Assembly (NCBI RefSeq): GCF_014652435.1
Contig: NZ_BMYU01000004.1
Span: 124,001 to 188,000, forward strand
Direction: 5' to 3'
Origin: Cognatundibacterium squillarum
Lineage (GTDB): Bacteria; Pseudomonadota; Gammaproteobacteria; Burkholderiales; Burkholderiaceae_D
Length of the DNA stretch: 64,000 nucleotides
Part shown: positions 35,915 to 44,850 of the stretch, piece after piece
How positions within the stretch are numbered: position 1 is the stretch's first letter
Layout: every line of letters begins with the position of its first letter
Notes under the pieces: generated by a model
Seen by the model: the letters and a program-made list of their open reading frames with translations, nothing else
Told to the model about the DNA's origin: nothing
The model's database searches: none
Translations under genes and position numbers: made by a program

Positions 35915-36844
35915 ATGAAGCCACAAATCTGTGTTGTCGGCAGTTTCAATATGGACCTGGTGTTCCGCACGCCGCGTATGCCTGCGGTAGGCGAAACCCT
36001 GCACGGTCACGAATTCCGTCAGATCCCGGGCGGCAAAGGCGCCAATCAGGCCGTTGCTGCCGCACGTCAGGGCGCACACGTCCACTTTGTCGGTGCTGTC
36101 GGTGACGATGGTTTTGCCGCGAATGCGCGCGAAGCACTGTCGGCAGACCAGATCAGCCTGAACCACCTGCACAGCATTCCTGCGACGGCAACCGGCGTGG
36201 CCGGTATTCTGGTGGACGACGCCGGCAGCAACAGCATTGTGCTGGCTGCGGGTGCGAATGCCTGTCTGAGTACTGCGCACATTGATGCCGCAGCGGACAG
36301 CATCCGCCAGTCTGCAATGCTGATCTGCCAGCTGGAAACACCGATGGCGACCGTCACCCATGCCATCCGTACTGCAAAACAGGCGAATGTGGCTGTCGTG
36401 CTGAATCCGGCACCGGCACAAGCGCTGGACAGTGAACTGCTGGCCATGGTTGATTACCTGATTCTGAATGAAACCGAAGCCGGTCAGCTGAGCGGCATAA
36501 ACGTGACCGACCGCGACAGCGCACAGCGCGCTTCCGAAGCCCTGCTGGCGATGGGTATCCGTGTTGTGCTGCTGACGATGGGCGGCGACGGTGCGATCAT
36601 TGCAGAAGCCGGGAACGTTCGTTTCGTTCCGGCAGTCAGAGTCAGCGTGGTTGACACCACTGCAGCCGGCGACACATTTGTCGGTGCATTTGCGGTTGGT
36701 ATCGCCAATGGCTTAACACTGGATCAGGCTGTAACTGAAGCACAGTACACTGCGGCAATTACCGTCACACGCCTCGGCGCACAAACCAGTATTCCGCAAC
36801 GTGCGGAAGTACTGGCGCTGATGAAAGAAAGACAGGCGGCCTGA
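35915..36844 (+). CDS. rbsK: Ribokinase
   Basis: 309 residues, normal for ribokinase. PfkB motifs: VVGSFNMDLVFRTPRMPAVGET, PGGKGANQAVAAARQG near the N-terminus, LNETEA, and the catalytic VDTTAAGDTFVGAF. It phosphorylates ribose to ribose-5-phosphate. In this cluster the ribose would come from the nucleoside hydrolase further downstream. It is the first plus-strand gene of the nucleoside import operon and has a tandem operator just upstream. Confidence 0.93.
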   Translation: MKPQICVVGSFNMDLVFRTPRMPAVGETLHGHEFRQIPGGKGANQAVAAARQGAHVHFVGAVGDDGFAANAREALSADQISLNHLHSIPATATGVAGILVDDAGSNSIVLAAGANACLSTAHIDAAADSIRQSAMLICQLETPMATVTHAIRTAKQANVAVVLNPAPAQALDSELLAMVDYLILNETEAGQLSGINVTDRDSAQRASEALLAMGIRVVLLTMGGDGAIIAEAGNVRFVPAVRVSVVDTTAAGDTFVGAFAVGIANGLTLDQAVTEAQYTAAITVTRLGAQTSIPQRAEVLALMKERQAA

Positions 36845-36991
36845 GGTCAGGCTGCAACGGGCAGTGAAGTAAGTTTTGATACAATTTTTGCGCGGCGCGT
36901 GTTCACACCCGCCGCGTTTGGCATGTGATCAGGAACCCCGCCGGCAGACCGGCACATGCGGATCACCCTACAACTGAATAAGGAAGCTCTC

Positions 36992-37987
36992 ATGAAACTG
37001 AAGCAAATCAGTCTGACTCTGGTCAGCATGCTGGCAGCAGCCAGTGCTTATGCAGCAGACCCGAAATTTGCCGTGATTTACGATGCCGGTGGTAAGTTTG
37101 ATAAATCCTTCAATCAGTCCGCATCGGAAGGCGCTGAGCGCTTCAAAAAAGAAACGAAAATCGGTTTCATGGAAGTACAGGTTGCCAGCGACACACAAAC
37201 TGAACAGGTATTGCGTAATCTGGCCCGTAAAAAAGTGGATCTGATCGCGGCAATCGGTTTCGGTCAGGCACAGGCTGTGCAAAACGTTGCCAAAGAATTT
37301 CCGGCAACCCGCTTTGTACTGATTGACGGCGTGGCAAACGGTGCCAACGTAAGTTCGGTACTGTTTAAAGAGCAGGAAGGTTCTTATCTGGTTGGCGTTG
37401 CTGCTGCACTGGCATCCAAATCCAAAAAAGTCGGCTTCATCGGTGGTATGGATATTCCGCTGATCCGCAACTTCTCCTGCGGTTACGCACAGGGCGTGAA
37501 AGCCACTGACGGCAAAATCGAAGTTGTGCAAAACATGGTCGGCACTACCACTGCCGCATGGAATGATCCTGCTAAAGGTGGTGAACTGGCACGTGCCCAA
37601 ATCGAACGCGGCGTGGATGTGATCTTCGCAGCAGCCGGTGGCAGTGGTCTGGGTACCCTGCAGGCAGTCAAAGAAAAAGGCAAACTCGGTATCGGCGTGG
37701 ATTCCAACCAGAACTACCTGCATCCGGGAAATATGCTGACCTCCATGGTAAAGCGTGTTGATCAGGCGATTTACGACAGCTTCATGCAAGTGAAAAACGG
37801 CACATGGAAAGCCGGTATCGTCTATAAAGGCGTCAAAGAAGGCGGCGTTGACTGGGCGCTGGATAAAGATAACCGCAGCGTCATCAGCGCGGATATCGAA
37901 AAACGGGTGAATGCAGCGAAGCAGGACATCATCAACGGTAAGATCAATGTTGTTGATTTCCGCGAAGCCAAAAAATGCCCGGCCTGA
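36992..37987 (+). CDS. BMP-family nucleoside-binding protein of an ABC importer
   Basis: 331 residues from MKLKQISLTLVSMLAAASAYA, with AGGAAG before the ATG; the longer frame from 36956 is rejected. The signal peptide is cut after AYA. The mature protein shows the BMP/PnrA pattern: FAVIYDAGGKFDKSFNQSASEGAERF, IGFGQAQAVQNVAKEFP, VGFIGGMDIPLIRNF and GIGVDSNQNYL. BMP-family proteins bind purine or other nucleosides in the periplasm. It is followed by a terminator-like hairpin before the ATPase gene. Confidence 0.93.
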   Translation: MKLKQISLTLVSMLAAASAYAADPKFAVIYDAGGKFDKSFNQSASEGAERFKKETKIGFMEVQVASDTQTEQVLRNLARKKVDLIAAIGFGQAQAVQNVAKEFPATRFVLIDGVANGANVSSVLFKEQEGSYLVGVAAALASKSKKVGFIGGMDIPLIRNFSCGYAQGVKATDGKIEVVQNMVGTTTAAWNDPAKGGELARAQIERGVDVIFAAAGGSGLGTLQAVKEKGKLGIGVDSNQNYLHPGNMLTSMVKRVDQAIYDSFMQVKNGTWKAGIVYKGVKEGGVDWALDKDNRSVISADIEKRVNAAKQDIINGKINVVDFREAKKCPA

Positions 37988-38008
37988 TGTTCACGGTCTG
38001 AAACCACA

Positions 38009-38037
38009 GGGGCGTTACACAACGCCCCGTCATTTTT
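38009..38037 (+). terminator. Intra-operon terminator or attenuator after the binding protein
   Basis: A perfect 8-bp G/C-rich stem GGGGCGTT / AACGCCCC with an ACAC loop is followed by GTCATTTTTTT. Partial termination here would give more binding protein than transporter, a common arrangement. Confidence 0.8.
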
Positions 38038-38078
38038 TTAGTACTTAATTCTTTTTGCTTTCCTGGTACCCGGAACCT

Positions 38079-39608
38079 ATGCAGCCAGCTGTCGAATTCC
38101 AAAACATATCCAAGCGCTTCGGTGCCGTTCAGGCCAACCGCGATGTGAGTTTTTCTATCGCCAGTGGCTCTATACACGGCGTGATCGGTGAAAATGGTGC
38201 GGGTAAATCCACGCTGATGAGCATCCTGTACGGCTACTATCAGGCCGACGAGGGCAATCTGCTGATCAACGGTAAAGCAGAAAAAATCCATAACAGCCAC
38301 GAAGCGATTGTGCTGGGCATCGGCATGGTGCATCAGCATTTTATGCTGGTCGAAAACATGACCGTGCTCGACAACGTGATGCTGGGCGGCGAAGGCGGCT
38401 TCCGCCTGAATGCGAACCGCAAAAAAGTCGAGGCTGAACTGCGTGAGATCTGCCAGCGTTACTCGCTGGATGTGGATCCGCTCGACAAAATTGAAGACCT
38501 GTCTGTCGGTGTGCAGCAGCGTGTAGAAATTCTGAAACAAATCTACCGCAGCGCTAACATCCTGATTCTGGATGAACCGACCGCTGTGCTGACGGTACAG
38601 GAAACCCAGTCGCTGTTTGATGTGTTACGCCTGTTCAAAGAGCAAGGCAAAACCATCATTCTGATCACCCATAAACTGCAGGAAATTCTGGACATCACGG
38701 ATGAAGTGACCGTGATGCGTGCCGGTACCGTAGTTGGCTCTGTGCATACCCGCGACACCAGCAAAGAACAGCTGGCAGAAATGATGGTCGGTCGTCCGAT
38801 CGAAACCCAGCTGCCGCGTGCGCCTTACAATCCGGGCAAAGTGGTGCTGGATGTGCAAAACCTGAATCTGATCAACAGCCAGCAGGTCAGCCTGCTGAAA
38901 GACATCAGCTTCAATATCCGCGCCGGTGAAATCGTGGCGCTGGCCGGTGTATCCGGCAATGGTCAGAGTGAATTGCTGGAAATCCTCAGCGGTATGCGTC
39001 TGCCGGGCTCCGGTCAGATTACGCTGGATGGCGCTGCTCTGCCGTATCAGGGCAAAAAAGACGCCGATGGTCTGCCAGCGCGTTACCGCGAACTGGGCAT
39101 TGCCCACGTTGCGGAAGATCGTCTGCGCCACGCCGTCGTAAAAAACTTTTCGGTACTGATGAACAGCTTCCTCGGTTACCAGAATAAATTCCGCAAAGCC
39201 CTTGGCCTGCTCGATAAAAAAGCGATTGCTGAACACTGCGACAAAATGATCCGTGATTTCGACGTGCGTCCGGCTGATCCGGCGCTGCGTATCGCGCTGC
39301 TGTCCGGTGGCAATCAGCAAAAAGTGGTGATGGCGCGTGAAATGGCCGCCAGCCCGAAACTGATTCTGGTCGGTCAGCCTACCCGCGGTGTGGATATCGG
39401 CACGATTGAAAGTCTGCATGCCCGCCTGCTGGCGCTGCGTGATGCCGGTGTCGCGATTTTGCTGGTATCGGTGGAACTGGAAGAAGTGCGTGCACTGGCA
39501 GACCGGATTCTGGTCATGTCCGGTGGCTGCATTACCGGTGAACTGAAAGTCGAAGAATTTGACGCAACGAAGATCGGCCTGCTGATGGGCGGCCTGCACA
39601 AGCACTGA
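38079..39608 (+). CDS. Nucleoside ABC transporter, double ATP-binding subunit
   Basis: 509 residues from MQPAVEFQNISKRFGAVQ. It has two fused ABC domains. The first is complete: Walker A GENGAGKST, signature LSVGVQQRVEI, Walker B LILDEPT. The second has a degenerate P-loop (GVSGNGQSE) but a good signature LSGGNQQKVVMARE and LVGQPTRGVDIGT. This is the normal state for the sugar/BMP nucleoside class, so the degeneracy is not damage. It energises nucleoside uptake with the two permeases downstream. Confidence 0.94.
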   Translation: MQPAVEFQNISKRFGAVQANRDVSFSIASGSIHGVIGENGAGKSTLMSILYGYYQADEGNLLINGKAEKIHNSHEAIVLGIGMVHQHFMLVENMTVLDNVMLGGEGGFRLNANRKKVEAELREICQRYSLDVDPLDKIEDLSVGVQQRVEILKQIYRSANILILDEPTAVLTVQETQSLFDVLRLFKEQGKTIILITHKLQEILDITDEVTVMRAGTVVGSVHTRDTSKEQLAEMMVGRPIETQLPRAPYNPGKVVLDVQNLNLINSQQVSLLKDISFNIRAGEIVALAGVSGNGQSELLEILSGMRLPGSGQITLDGAALPYQGKKDADGLPARYRELGIAHVAEDRLRHAVVKNFSVLMNSFLGYQNKFRKALGLLDKKAIAEHCDKMIRDFDVRPADPALRIALLSGGNQQKVVMAREMAASPKLILVGQPTRGVDIGTIESLHARLLALRDAGVAILLVSVELEEVRALADRILVMSGGCITGELKVEEFDATKIGLLMGGLHKH

Positions 39609-39648
39609 TTGCCGTCTGCAACCTATCTGAACTGAGTGACAACATCTT

Positions 39649-40731
39649 ATGAATCAAGCTGATCTGCCACGCTGGGCCACTTCGGTCGCCATGCCCCTGT
39701 TGAATCTGCTGTCTGCTTTGCTGGTCGCAGCCGGTGTGATTTACCTGCTCGGAGAAAATCCGGCCGAATCGATGGGCATCCTGATCAATTCAGCGGTGCT
39801 CAATCCTGAAGGTCTGGGCTATACCCTGTTTTACGCCGCCACATTTATCTTTACCGGTTTATCGGTATCGATCGCAATGCAGGCCGGTCTGTTCAACATC
39901 GGCAGCGAAGGCCAGATGTATCTGGGCGGTCTGGGTGCCACGCTGGTTTTACTGGCACTGGATCACACCCTGCCGGGCTGGTTACTGATTCCGGCAGCGA
40001 TTGCCGGTGCGGTGCTGTTCGGTGGCCTGTGGGCATTTGTACCCGGCTATCTGCAGGCAAAACGCGGCAGCCATGTGGTGGTCACCACCATCATGTTTAA
40101 CTTTATTTCCGCCAGCCTGATGAACTACGTCATCGTCAGCCATCTGATTCCTGACGGTGAGCAAAGCCCGGCCAGCCGCGTGTTTGCGGAAAGCGCATGG
40201 CTGCCGAAACTCAACAGCATACTGCCGGTACTGGGTGAAACACCGCTGAACATCAGCTTTGTGCTGGCGCTGGTGGCACTGGTCATTTACGGTATCGCGG
40301 TCTGGCGTACCAGCTGGGGTTACCAGTTGCGCGCTGCCGGTCTGAATCCGCATGCGGCGCACTACGCCGGTATTTCCATCAGTAAAACCATCATCGTCAC
40401 CATGCTGATCTCCGGTGGTCTGGCGGGTCTGGCGGCAGTGAATCCGGTCATGGGTTCCACTCACTATCTGGGTCTGAACTTCCCTGCCGGTGCCGGTTTT
40501 ATCGGGATTGCGATTGCACTGATGGGTCGTCAGCATCCGGTCGGTATTCTGTTGTCGTCGATCCTGTTCGGCGCACTGATACAGGGTGGCTTTGACCTGT
40601 CTCTGGAGAAACCGAATATTCCGCCGGAGACCTTCATTTTCATTCAGGGTCTGATTATTCTGTTCTGCGGTGCGATGGAAAACCTGTATGCACCGGTTCT
40701 GTCGGCCATGTTCAAACGTAAGGACAAATGA
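39649..40731 (+). CDS. Nucleoside ABC transporter permease 1
   Basis: 360 residues and about eight to ten hydrophobic segments. Characteristic stretches are NIGSEGQMYLGGLGATL, GSHVVVTTIMFNFIS, RAAGLNPHAAHYAGISISKT and GAGFIGIAIALMGRQHPVGILLSSILFGAL, all typical of the BMP-importer permease (BPD_transp_2). It forms the inner-membrane channel with permease 2. It overlaps the next gene by 4 bases (ATGA). Confidence 0.94.
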   Translation: MNQADLPRWATSVAMPLLNLLSALLVAAGVIYLLGENPAESMGILINSAVLNPEGLGYTLFYAATFIFTGLSVSIAMQAGLFNIGSEGQMYLGGLGATLVLLALDHTLPGWLLIPAAIAGAVLFGGLWAFVPGYLQAKRGSHVVVTTIMFNFISASLMNYVIVSHLIPDGEQSPASRVFAESAWLPKLNSILPVLGETPLNISFVLALVALVIYGIAVWRTSWGYQLRAAGLNPHAAHYAGISISKTIIVTMLISGGLAGLAAVNPVMGSTHYLGLNFPAGAGFIGIAIALMGRQHPVGILLSSILFGALIQGGFDLSLEKPNIPPETFIFIQGLIILFCGAMENLYAPVLSAMFKRKDK

Positions 40732-41699
40732 TGTTTGACGATTTTCAGTTTGCCAGCATTCTGGTATCCACTGTCCGTAACGCACCGGTACTGATTTTTG
40801 CAGCGATGGCAGGTTTGTTTGCCGAACGCAGCGGTGTGGTTGATCTGGCGCTTGAGGGCAAAATGCTGGCCGCCGCGTTTGTGTCTGCCGCCGTTGGTTT
40901 TGCCACCCAGAATCCGTGGCTGGGCATTGCCGCCGGTATCGCGGTATCTGCCGCGATTGCATTGCTGCAGGGCTTTGTCAGCATTACGCAAAAAGGCAAT
41001 CAGCTGGTTGCCGGTATCGCGCTGAATATCGCACTGAGCGGCCTGACTTTCGTGCTGGCGCAATTCTTCTTTATGCAGGGCGGACGCACGCCGGATCTGG
41101 GTGCAGCACGTCTGAGCACCATCGTACTGCCGGGTGCGGAAGCCGTGGCCGGTGTGCCGGTGATCGGCTGGATTTACAGCAGCCTGCTGAGCGGCCACAC
41201 GATTCTGACGTATCTGGCGTTCGCGCTGATTCCGCTGGTGCACTGGGTGATTTATCACACCCGCTTCGGCCTGCGTCTGCGTGCTGTCGGTGAAAACCCG
41301 CATGCAGCGGATGCTGCCGGTGTGAACGTGGAACTGACCCGCTTTATGGCAATGCTGACCGCAGGCGTACTGTGCTCTTTGTCCGGCGCCTATCTGTCCG
41401 TGGTACAGAGCGGTTTCTTCCTGCGTGATATGTCCGCAGGTAACGGTTATCTGGCGCTGACTGCGCTGGTATTCGGCAACTGGCGTCCGGTGTATACCGC
41501 GCTGGGCTGTCTGATGTTTGGTTTCTTTGCTGCGTTACAAGTACAGATCGAAGGCGTGGTCTTCCCTGTGATCGGTAAGGTACCGGGATCGCTGATTCAG
41601 ATGATTCCGTATGTTGTGACCGTCGTCGTTCTGGCCGGTCTGATGGCAAAATCTGTAGCACCAAAAGCCATCGGTCAGCCATTTGTGAAATCACGTTAA
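40728..41699 (+). CDS. Nucleoside ABC transporter permease 2
   Basis: 323 residues with GLFAERSGVVDLALEGKMLAAAF at the N-terminus, AGIALNIALSGLTFVLAQF, RAVGENPHAADAAGVNV and GNGYLALTALVFGNWRPVYTALGCLMFGFFAALQ. This pairs with permease 1 in BMP-type importers. Two ATG codons overlap at the start (40728 and 40731); the first gives the ATGA overlap and is preferred. An imperfect hairpin lies just after the stop. Confidence 0.94.
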   Translation: MMFDDFQFASILVSTVRNAPVLIFAAMAGLFAERSGVVDLALEGKMLAAAFVSAAVGFATQNPWLGIAAGIAVSAAIALLQGFVSITQKGNQLVAGIALNIALSGLTFVLAQFFFMQGGRTPDLGAARLSTIVLPGAEAVAGVPVIGWIYSSLLSGHTILTYLAFALIPLVHWVIYHTRFGLRLRAVGENPHAADAAGVNVELTRFMAMLTAGVLCSLSGAYLSVVQSGFFLRDMSAGNGYLALTALVFGNWRPVYTALGCLMFGFFAALQVQIEGVVFPVIGKVPGSLIQMIPYVVTVVVLAGLMAKSVAPKAIGQPFVKSR

Positions 41700-41711
41700 T
41701 GCCGGTGCGCA

Positions 41712-41738
41712 GGCCGCGCTGCCGGAGCAGCCGCGGCC
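41712..41738 (+). other. G/C-rich hairpin between permease 2 and nucleoside hydrolase
   Basis: GGCCGCGCTGC pairs with GCAGCCGCGGCC with one bulged base. There is no T-run. It may stabilise the upstream mRNA rather than terminate. Confidence 0.45.
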
Positions 41739-41851
41739 ATCTGTAACGCACATCGCAGAATACGGCCTCCTTGAACCGGGTCTATTGCAACAAATCGCTT
41801 CGCGTCTGGGTTCTGACCAATGGCCAGCCGGAGCAATTTTGGAGAATATCC

Positions 41852-42844
41852 ATGCAAGTTAAACATAAAGTCATATTTGATACAGACCCGGGTGTCGACG
41901 ATGCAATGGCGTTGTACTTTGCTCTCGCGCACCCTGAAATCGATGTAGTGGGTATCACCACAACCTTCGGTAATGTTTATGTCGAACAGGCGACCATCAA
42001 TGCGCTGTACCTGACACGCATCGCGGGACGTGAAATCCCGGTCGCACAAGGTGTGAATGTGCCATTCGCGAAAGCGGCCGGTACACCGCCTGACTTTATC
42101 CACGGCGCAGACGGTCTGGGCAATCTGCCTGGCCGCGCCAGTGTGACTGCGAAAGCAGAAACCGAAAGTGCTGCTGAATTTATCGTTAAGATGGCACGTC
42201 AGCATCCGGGCGAAATTACTCTGGTGGCGGTCGGACCACTGGGTAACCTCGGTCTGGCACTGAAAATGGAACCGCAACTGCCTAAGCTGCTGAAACAGGT
42301 TGTGCTGATGGCCGGTACGGTGGATGAACCGGGCAATGTATCGCCGGTAGCGGAAGCAAACGTCTGGAATGATCCGGACGCAGCGGATCTGGTATTCACC
42401 GCAGGCTGGGACCTGACCATGGTTGGTCTGGATGTGACTCACCGCGTGGTATTGCCATCCTCTTTCTTTGCCCGTCTGGCAGAACAGCACAAACACATCG
42501 CGATGGATACCCTGTCGCACGCGGTGAATTTCTACGCCAACTTCTACCAGAGCATCCGTCCGGATCTGGGCCACGCCTGCTACGGTCACGATGTACTGGC
42601 ATTCGTCTGGCTGGTTGCACCGGAAATTTTCGAAACCCGCAATGGCCGCGTCCGCGTTGCCAAAGAAGGTATCGGCAATGGTCAGACCATGATGGCAAAA
42701 CTGCCGATTCCTTACCCGCAACCGGGCTGGGAACCAACCAAACCGGAAACCCGCGTTTGTATGAAAGTCGACGCAGAAGCCTGCGCACGCCTGATCGATT
42801 CCACCCTGTCCAGCGACTGGCTGAAACCAGCGCTGACTAACTGA
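41852..42844 (+). CDS. Inosine-uridine-preferring-type nucleoside hydrolase
   Basis: 330 residues from MQVKHKVIFDTDPGVDDAMAL, with GGAG before the ATG; the longer frame from 41771 is rejected. It has the Ca2+-binding DTDPGVDDA, TTTFGNVYVEQATINAL, DGLGN, VAVGPLGNLGLAL, AEANVWNDPDAA and the C-terminal active-site region CYGHDVLAFVWL. The enzyme hydrolyses the N-glycosidic bond of ribonucleosides to base and ribose. Purine versus pyrimidine preference cannot be read from sequence. Its stop overlaps the ribosome-binding site of the oxygenase gene. Confidence 0.95.
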   Translation: MQVKHKVIFDTDPGVDDAMALYFALAHPEIDVVGITTTFGNVYVEQATINALYLTRIAGREIPVAQGVNVPFAKAAGTPPDFIHGADGLGNLPGRASVTAKAETESAAEFIVKMARQHPGEITLVAVGPLGNLGLALKMEPQLPKLLKQVVLMAGTVDEPGNVSPVAEANVWNDPDAADLVFTAGWDLTMVGLDVTHRVVLPSSFFARLAEQHKHIAMDTLSHAVNFYANFYQSIRPDLGHACYGHDVLAFVWLVAPEIFETRNGRVRVAKEGIGNGQTMMAKLPIPYPQPGWEPTKPETRVCMKVDAEACARLIDSTLSSDWLKPALTN

Positions 42845-42854
42845 GGAGAACCAC

Positions 42855-43694
42855 ATGCTGATTCAACCAGTTGATTACCGCGATCCGGATGCCGCCCGCA
42901 AATTCACCGAAAGCCTGCACAACACCGGCTTTGGCGTACTGACCAATCACCCGCTGTCGCAAGACTTGCTGAACACGATTTATCAGGAATGGTACGACTT
43001 CTATCAGACTGATGCGAAGAACAACTACCACTACGACAAAGAAAAAATGGACGGCTACTTTTCTCCGAAAGTATCCGAAACCGCCAAAGGCTTTGAAAAA
43101 CGTGATCTGAAAGAGTTCTATCACATCTACCCTACCGGCCGTTATCCGACCGAAGTATCGGATGCTGCACGCCGCTACTACGACGCCGGTTCGAATCTGG
43201 CGAAAGAGTTGCTGCAATGGGTGGAAGATCACTCGCCGGCAGAAGTTAAAGCAGGTTATTCCATGCCGCTGTCTGACATGATCACCGACAGCGACCTGAC
43301 CCTGCTGCGCGTGCTGCACTATCCGCCATTAAGCGGCGATGAAGAGCCTGGCGCAGTCCGTGCTGCCGCCCACGGCGACATCAACCTGCTGACCGTGCTG
43401 CCTGCAGCAACGCAAGCCGGTTTGCAAGTGCTGGGTAAAGATAATGCATGGCACGATGTACCGTGCGATTTCGGTATGCTGATCGTCAATATCGGCGACA
43501 TGCTGCACGAAGCATCCGGCGGCTACTATCCGTCCACCATCCACCGCGTACTGAACCCGTCCGGCGAAGAAGCGAAAAAATCGCGTATTTCTCTGCCACT
43601 GTTCCTGCATCCGCGTCCTGATGTGAAACTGTCTGAGCGTTACACCTCCGGCAGCTATCTGCAGGAACGTCTGCGCGAACTGGGCGTGAAGTAA
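42855..43694 (+). CDS. 2-Oxoglutarate/Fe(II)-dependent oxygenase, isopenicillin-N-synthase-like
   Basis: 279 residues. The iron-binding triad is complete: H173 and D175 in AAHGDINLLTVL, H230 in STIHRVLNP, and the 2-oxoglutarate-binding Arg244 in KSRISLPLF. N-terminal GFGVLTNHPLSQDLL matches the DIOX_N region. Such enzymes hydroxylate or desaturate small molecules with O2 and 2-oxoglutarate. AGGAG overlapping the nucleoside hydrolase stop shows tight coupling, which suggests a substrate derived from nucleosides, such as a base (compare fungal thymine 7-hydroxylase and xanthine dioxygenase of this superfamily). The real substrate is unknown. A strong stem-loop follows the stop. Confidence 0.85.
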   Translation: MLIQPVDYRDPDAARKFTESLHNTGFGVLTNHPLSQDLLNTIYQEWYDFYQTDAKNNYHYDKEKMDGYFSPKVSETAKGFEKRDLKEFYHIYPTGRYPTEVSDAARRYYDAGSNLAKELLQWVEDHSPAEVKAGYSMPLSDMITDSDLTLLRVLHYPPLSGDEEPGAVRAAAHGDINLLTVLPAATQAGLQVLGKDNAWHDVPCDFGMLIVNIGDMLHEASGGYYPSTIHRVLNPSGEEAKKSRISLPLFLHPRPDVKLSERYTSGSYLQERLRELGVK

Positions 43695-43701
43695 GCGGCC
43701 A

Positions 43702-43726
43702 TGACCGGTACATCGCGTACCGGTCA
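43702..43726 (+). terminator. Stem-loop after the oxygenase gene
   Basis: A perfect 10-bp stem TGACCGGTAC / GTACCGGTCA with loop ATCGC lies 8 bases after the stop. It lacks a T-run, so it may protect mRNA ends or need Rho. Confidence 0.55.
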
Positions 43727-43825
43727 GTTCCGGTCAAACCCATCCTGCCGTTCACCAGCGGGCATCAGCCATCCCTGATCTGCTCTGTTTGTGGACGGTA
43801 TTTTTTTGTCTCAGCGTGAAAGCGT

Positions 43826-44363
<538 letters not shown>

Positions 44364-44375
44364 GAAGCCGGTTCA

Positions 44376-44401
44376 GCAGGTTGCGCTGTAGCGCAGCCTG
44401 C
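44376..44401 (+). terminator. Hairpin after cdd
   Basis: GCAGGTTGCGCT pairs with AGCGCAGCCTGC (one G-U wobble), loop GT, followed by CAGACATTT. It is a weak terminator signal in the convergent gap. Confidence 0.5.
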
Positions 44402-44420
44402 CAGACATTTGCGATGGCAC

Positions 44421-44849
44421 TCAGGGCACCGCAGGCACCTGCCACACAATGCGCATGCCACTGGTGACCTGATAGCGCGGCAGGTAAGCAATGGCGCGCG
44501 GGTTGGATTTCAGCAGTGCGGCGATTTGTTCTGCGTTCATTTCCTGTGGTGGACGGCCGCGGCTGGTGAAGACCATGCGTGACCAGTAAGCACGCATCTG
44601 GTTGCGGTTTTTGCCGAGTAACTGCTGATAAAACTGGTCGCGGATATCGCTTTCGCTTAAATCCAGCGGCATCAGATGTTGGGCGGCGGCGCTGCTGGTC
44701 TGACCGGAAAAAACTGCGCTCAGGGTTTCTGCGCTGATGTCTTTTAATTCGTTTTTTTCACTGACCACGACCACGATACGCATATCGGGAGCACGTGCTT
44801 CGGCCGGTGCGAATAAGGCAGCGGTGAGTAACAAAGTATCGATGCCCAT
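44421..44849 (-). CDS. Short PstS-like periplasmic phosphate-binding-type protein
   Basis: 142 residues from MGIDTLLLTAALFAPAEARA, which is a signal peptide; a start further up at 44942 would overlap the porin gene. The body reads IVVVVSEKNELKDISAETLSAVFSGQ, FYQQLLGKNRNQMRAYWSRMVFTSRGRPP and NPRAIAYLPRYQV, the C-terminal half of a PstS-type PBP domain. It is about half the usual size, so it probably cannot close like a full binding protein. It starts one base after the stop of the outer-membrane barrel gene. With the kinase upstream, it is likely part of a sensing system (inference). Confidence 0.75.
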   Translation of the reverse strand: MGIDTLLLTAALFAPAEARAPDMRIVVVVSEKNELKDISAETLSAVFSGQTSSAAAQHLMPLDLSESDIRDQFYQQLLGKNRNQMRAYWSRMVFTSRGRPPQEMNAEQIAALLKSNPRAIAYLPRYQVTSGMRIVWQVPAVP

Positions 44850-44850
44850 G

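Noticed and set aside
38938..38970. Damaged second P-loop in the nucleoside ATPase
   Set aside because: The GxSGNGxSE form is normal for the second domain of this transporter class.
38625..39605. Long minus-strand open frame of 326 codons
   Set aside because: It is antisense to the nucleoside ATPase gene, which has full motifs. Its protein is low in hydrophobic core and rich in His/Gln, as expected from codon bias. The same applies to the antisense frames at 41696-42856, 39982-40962, 11193-12032, 16816-17664 and 29809-30396.
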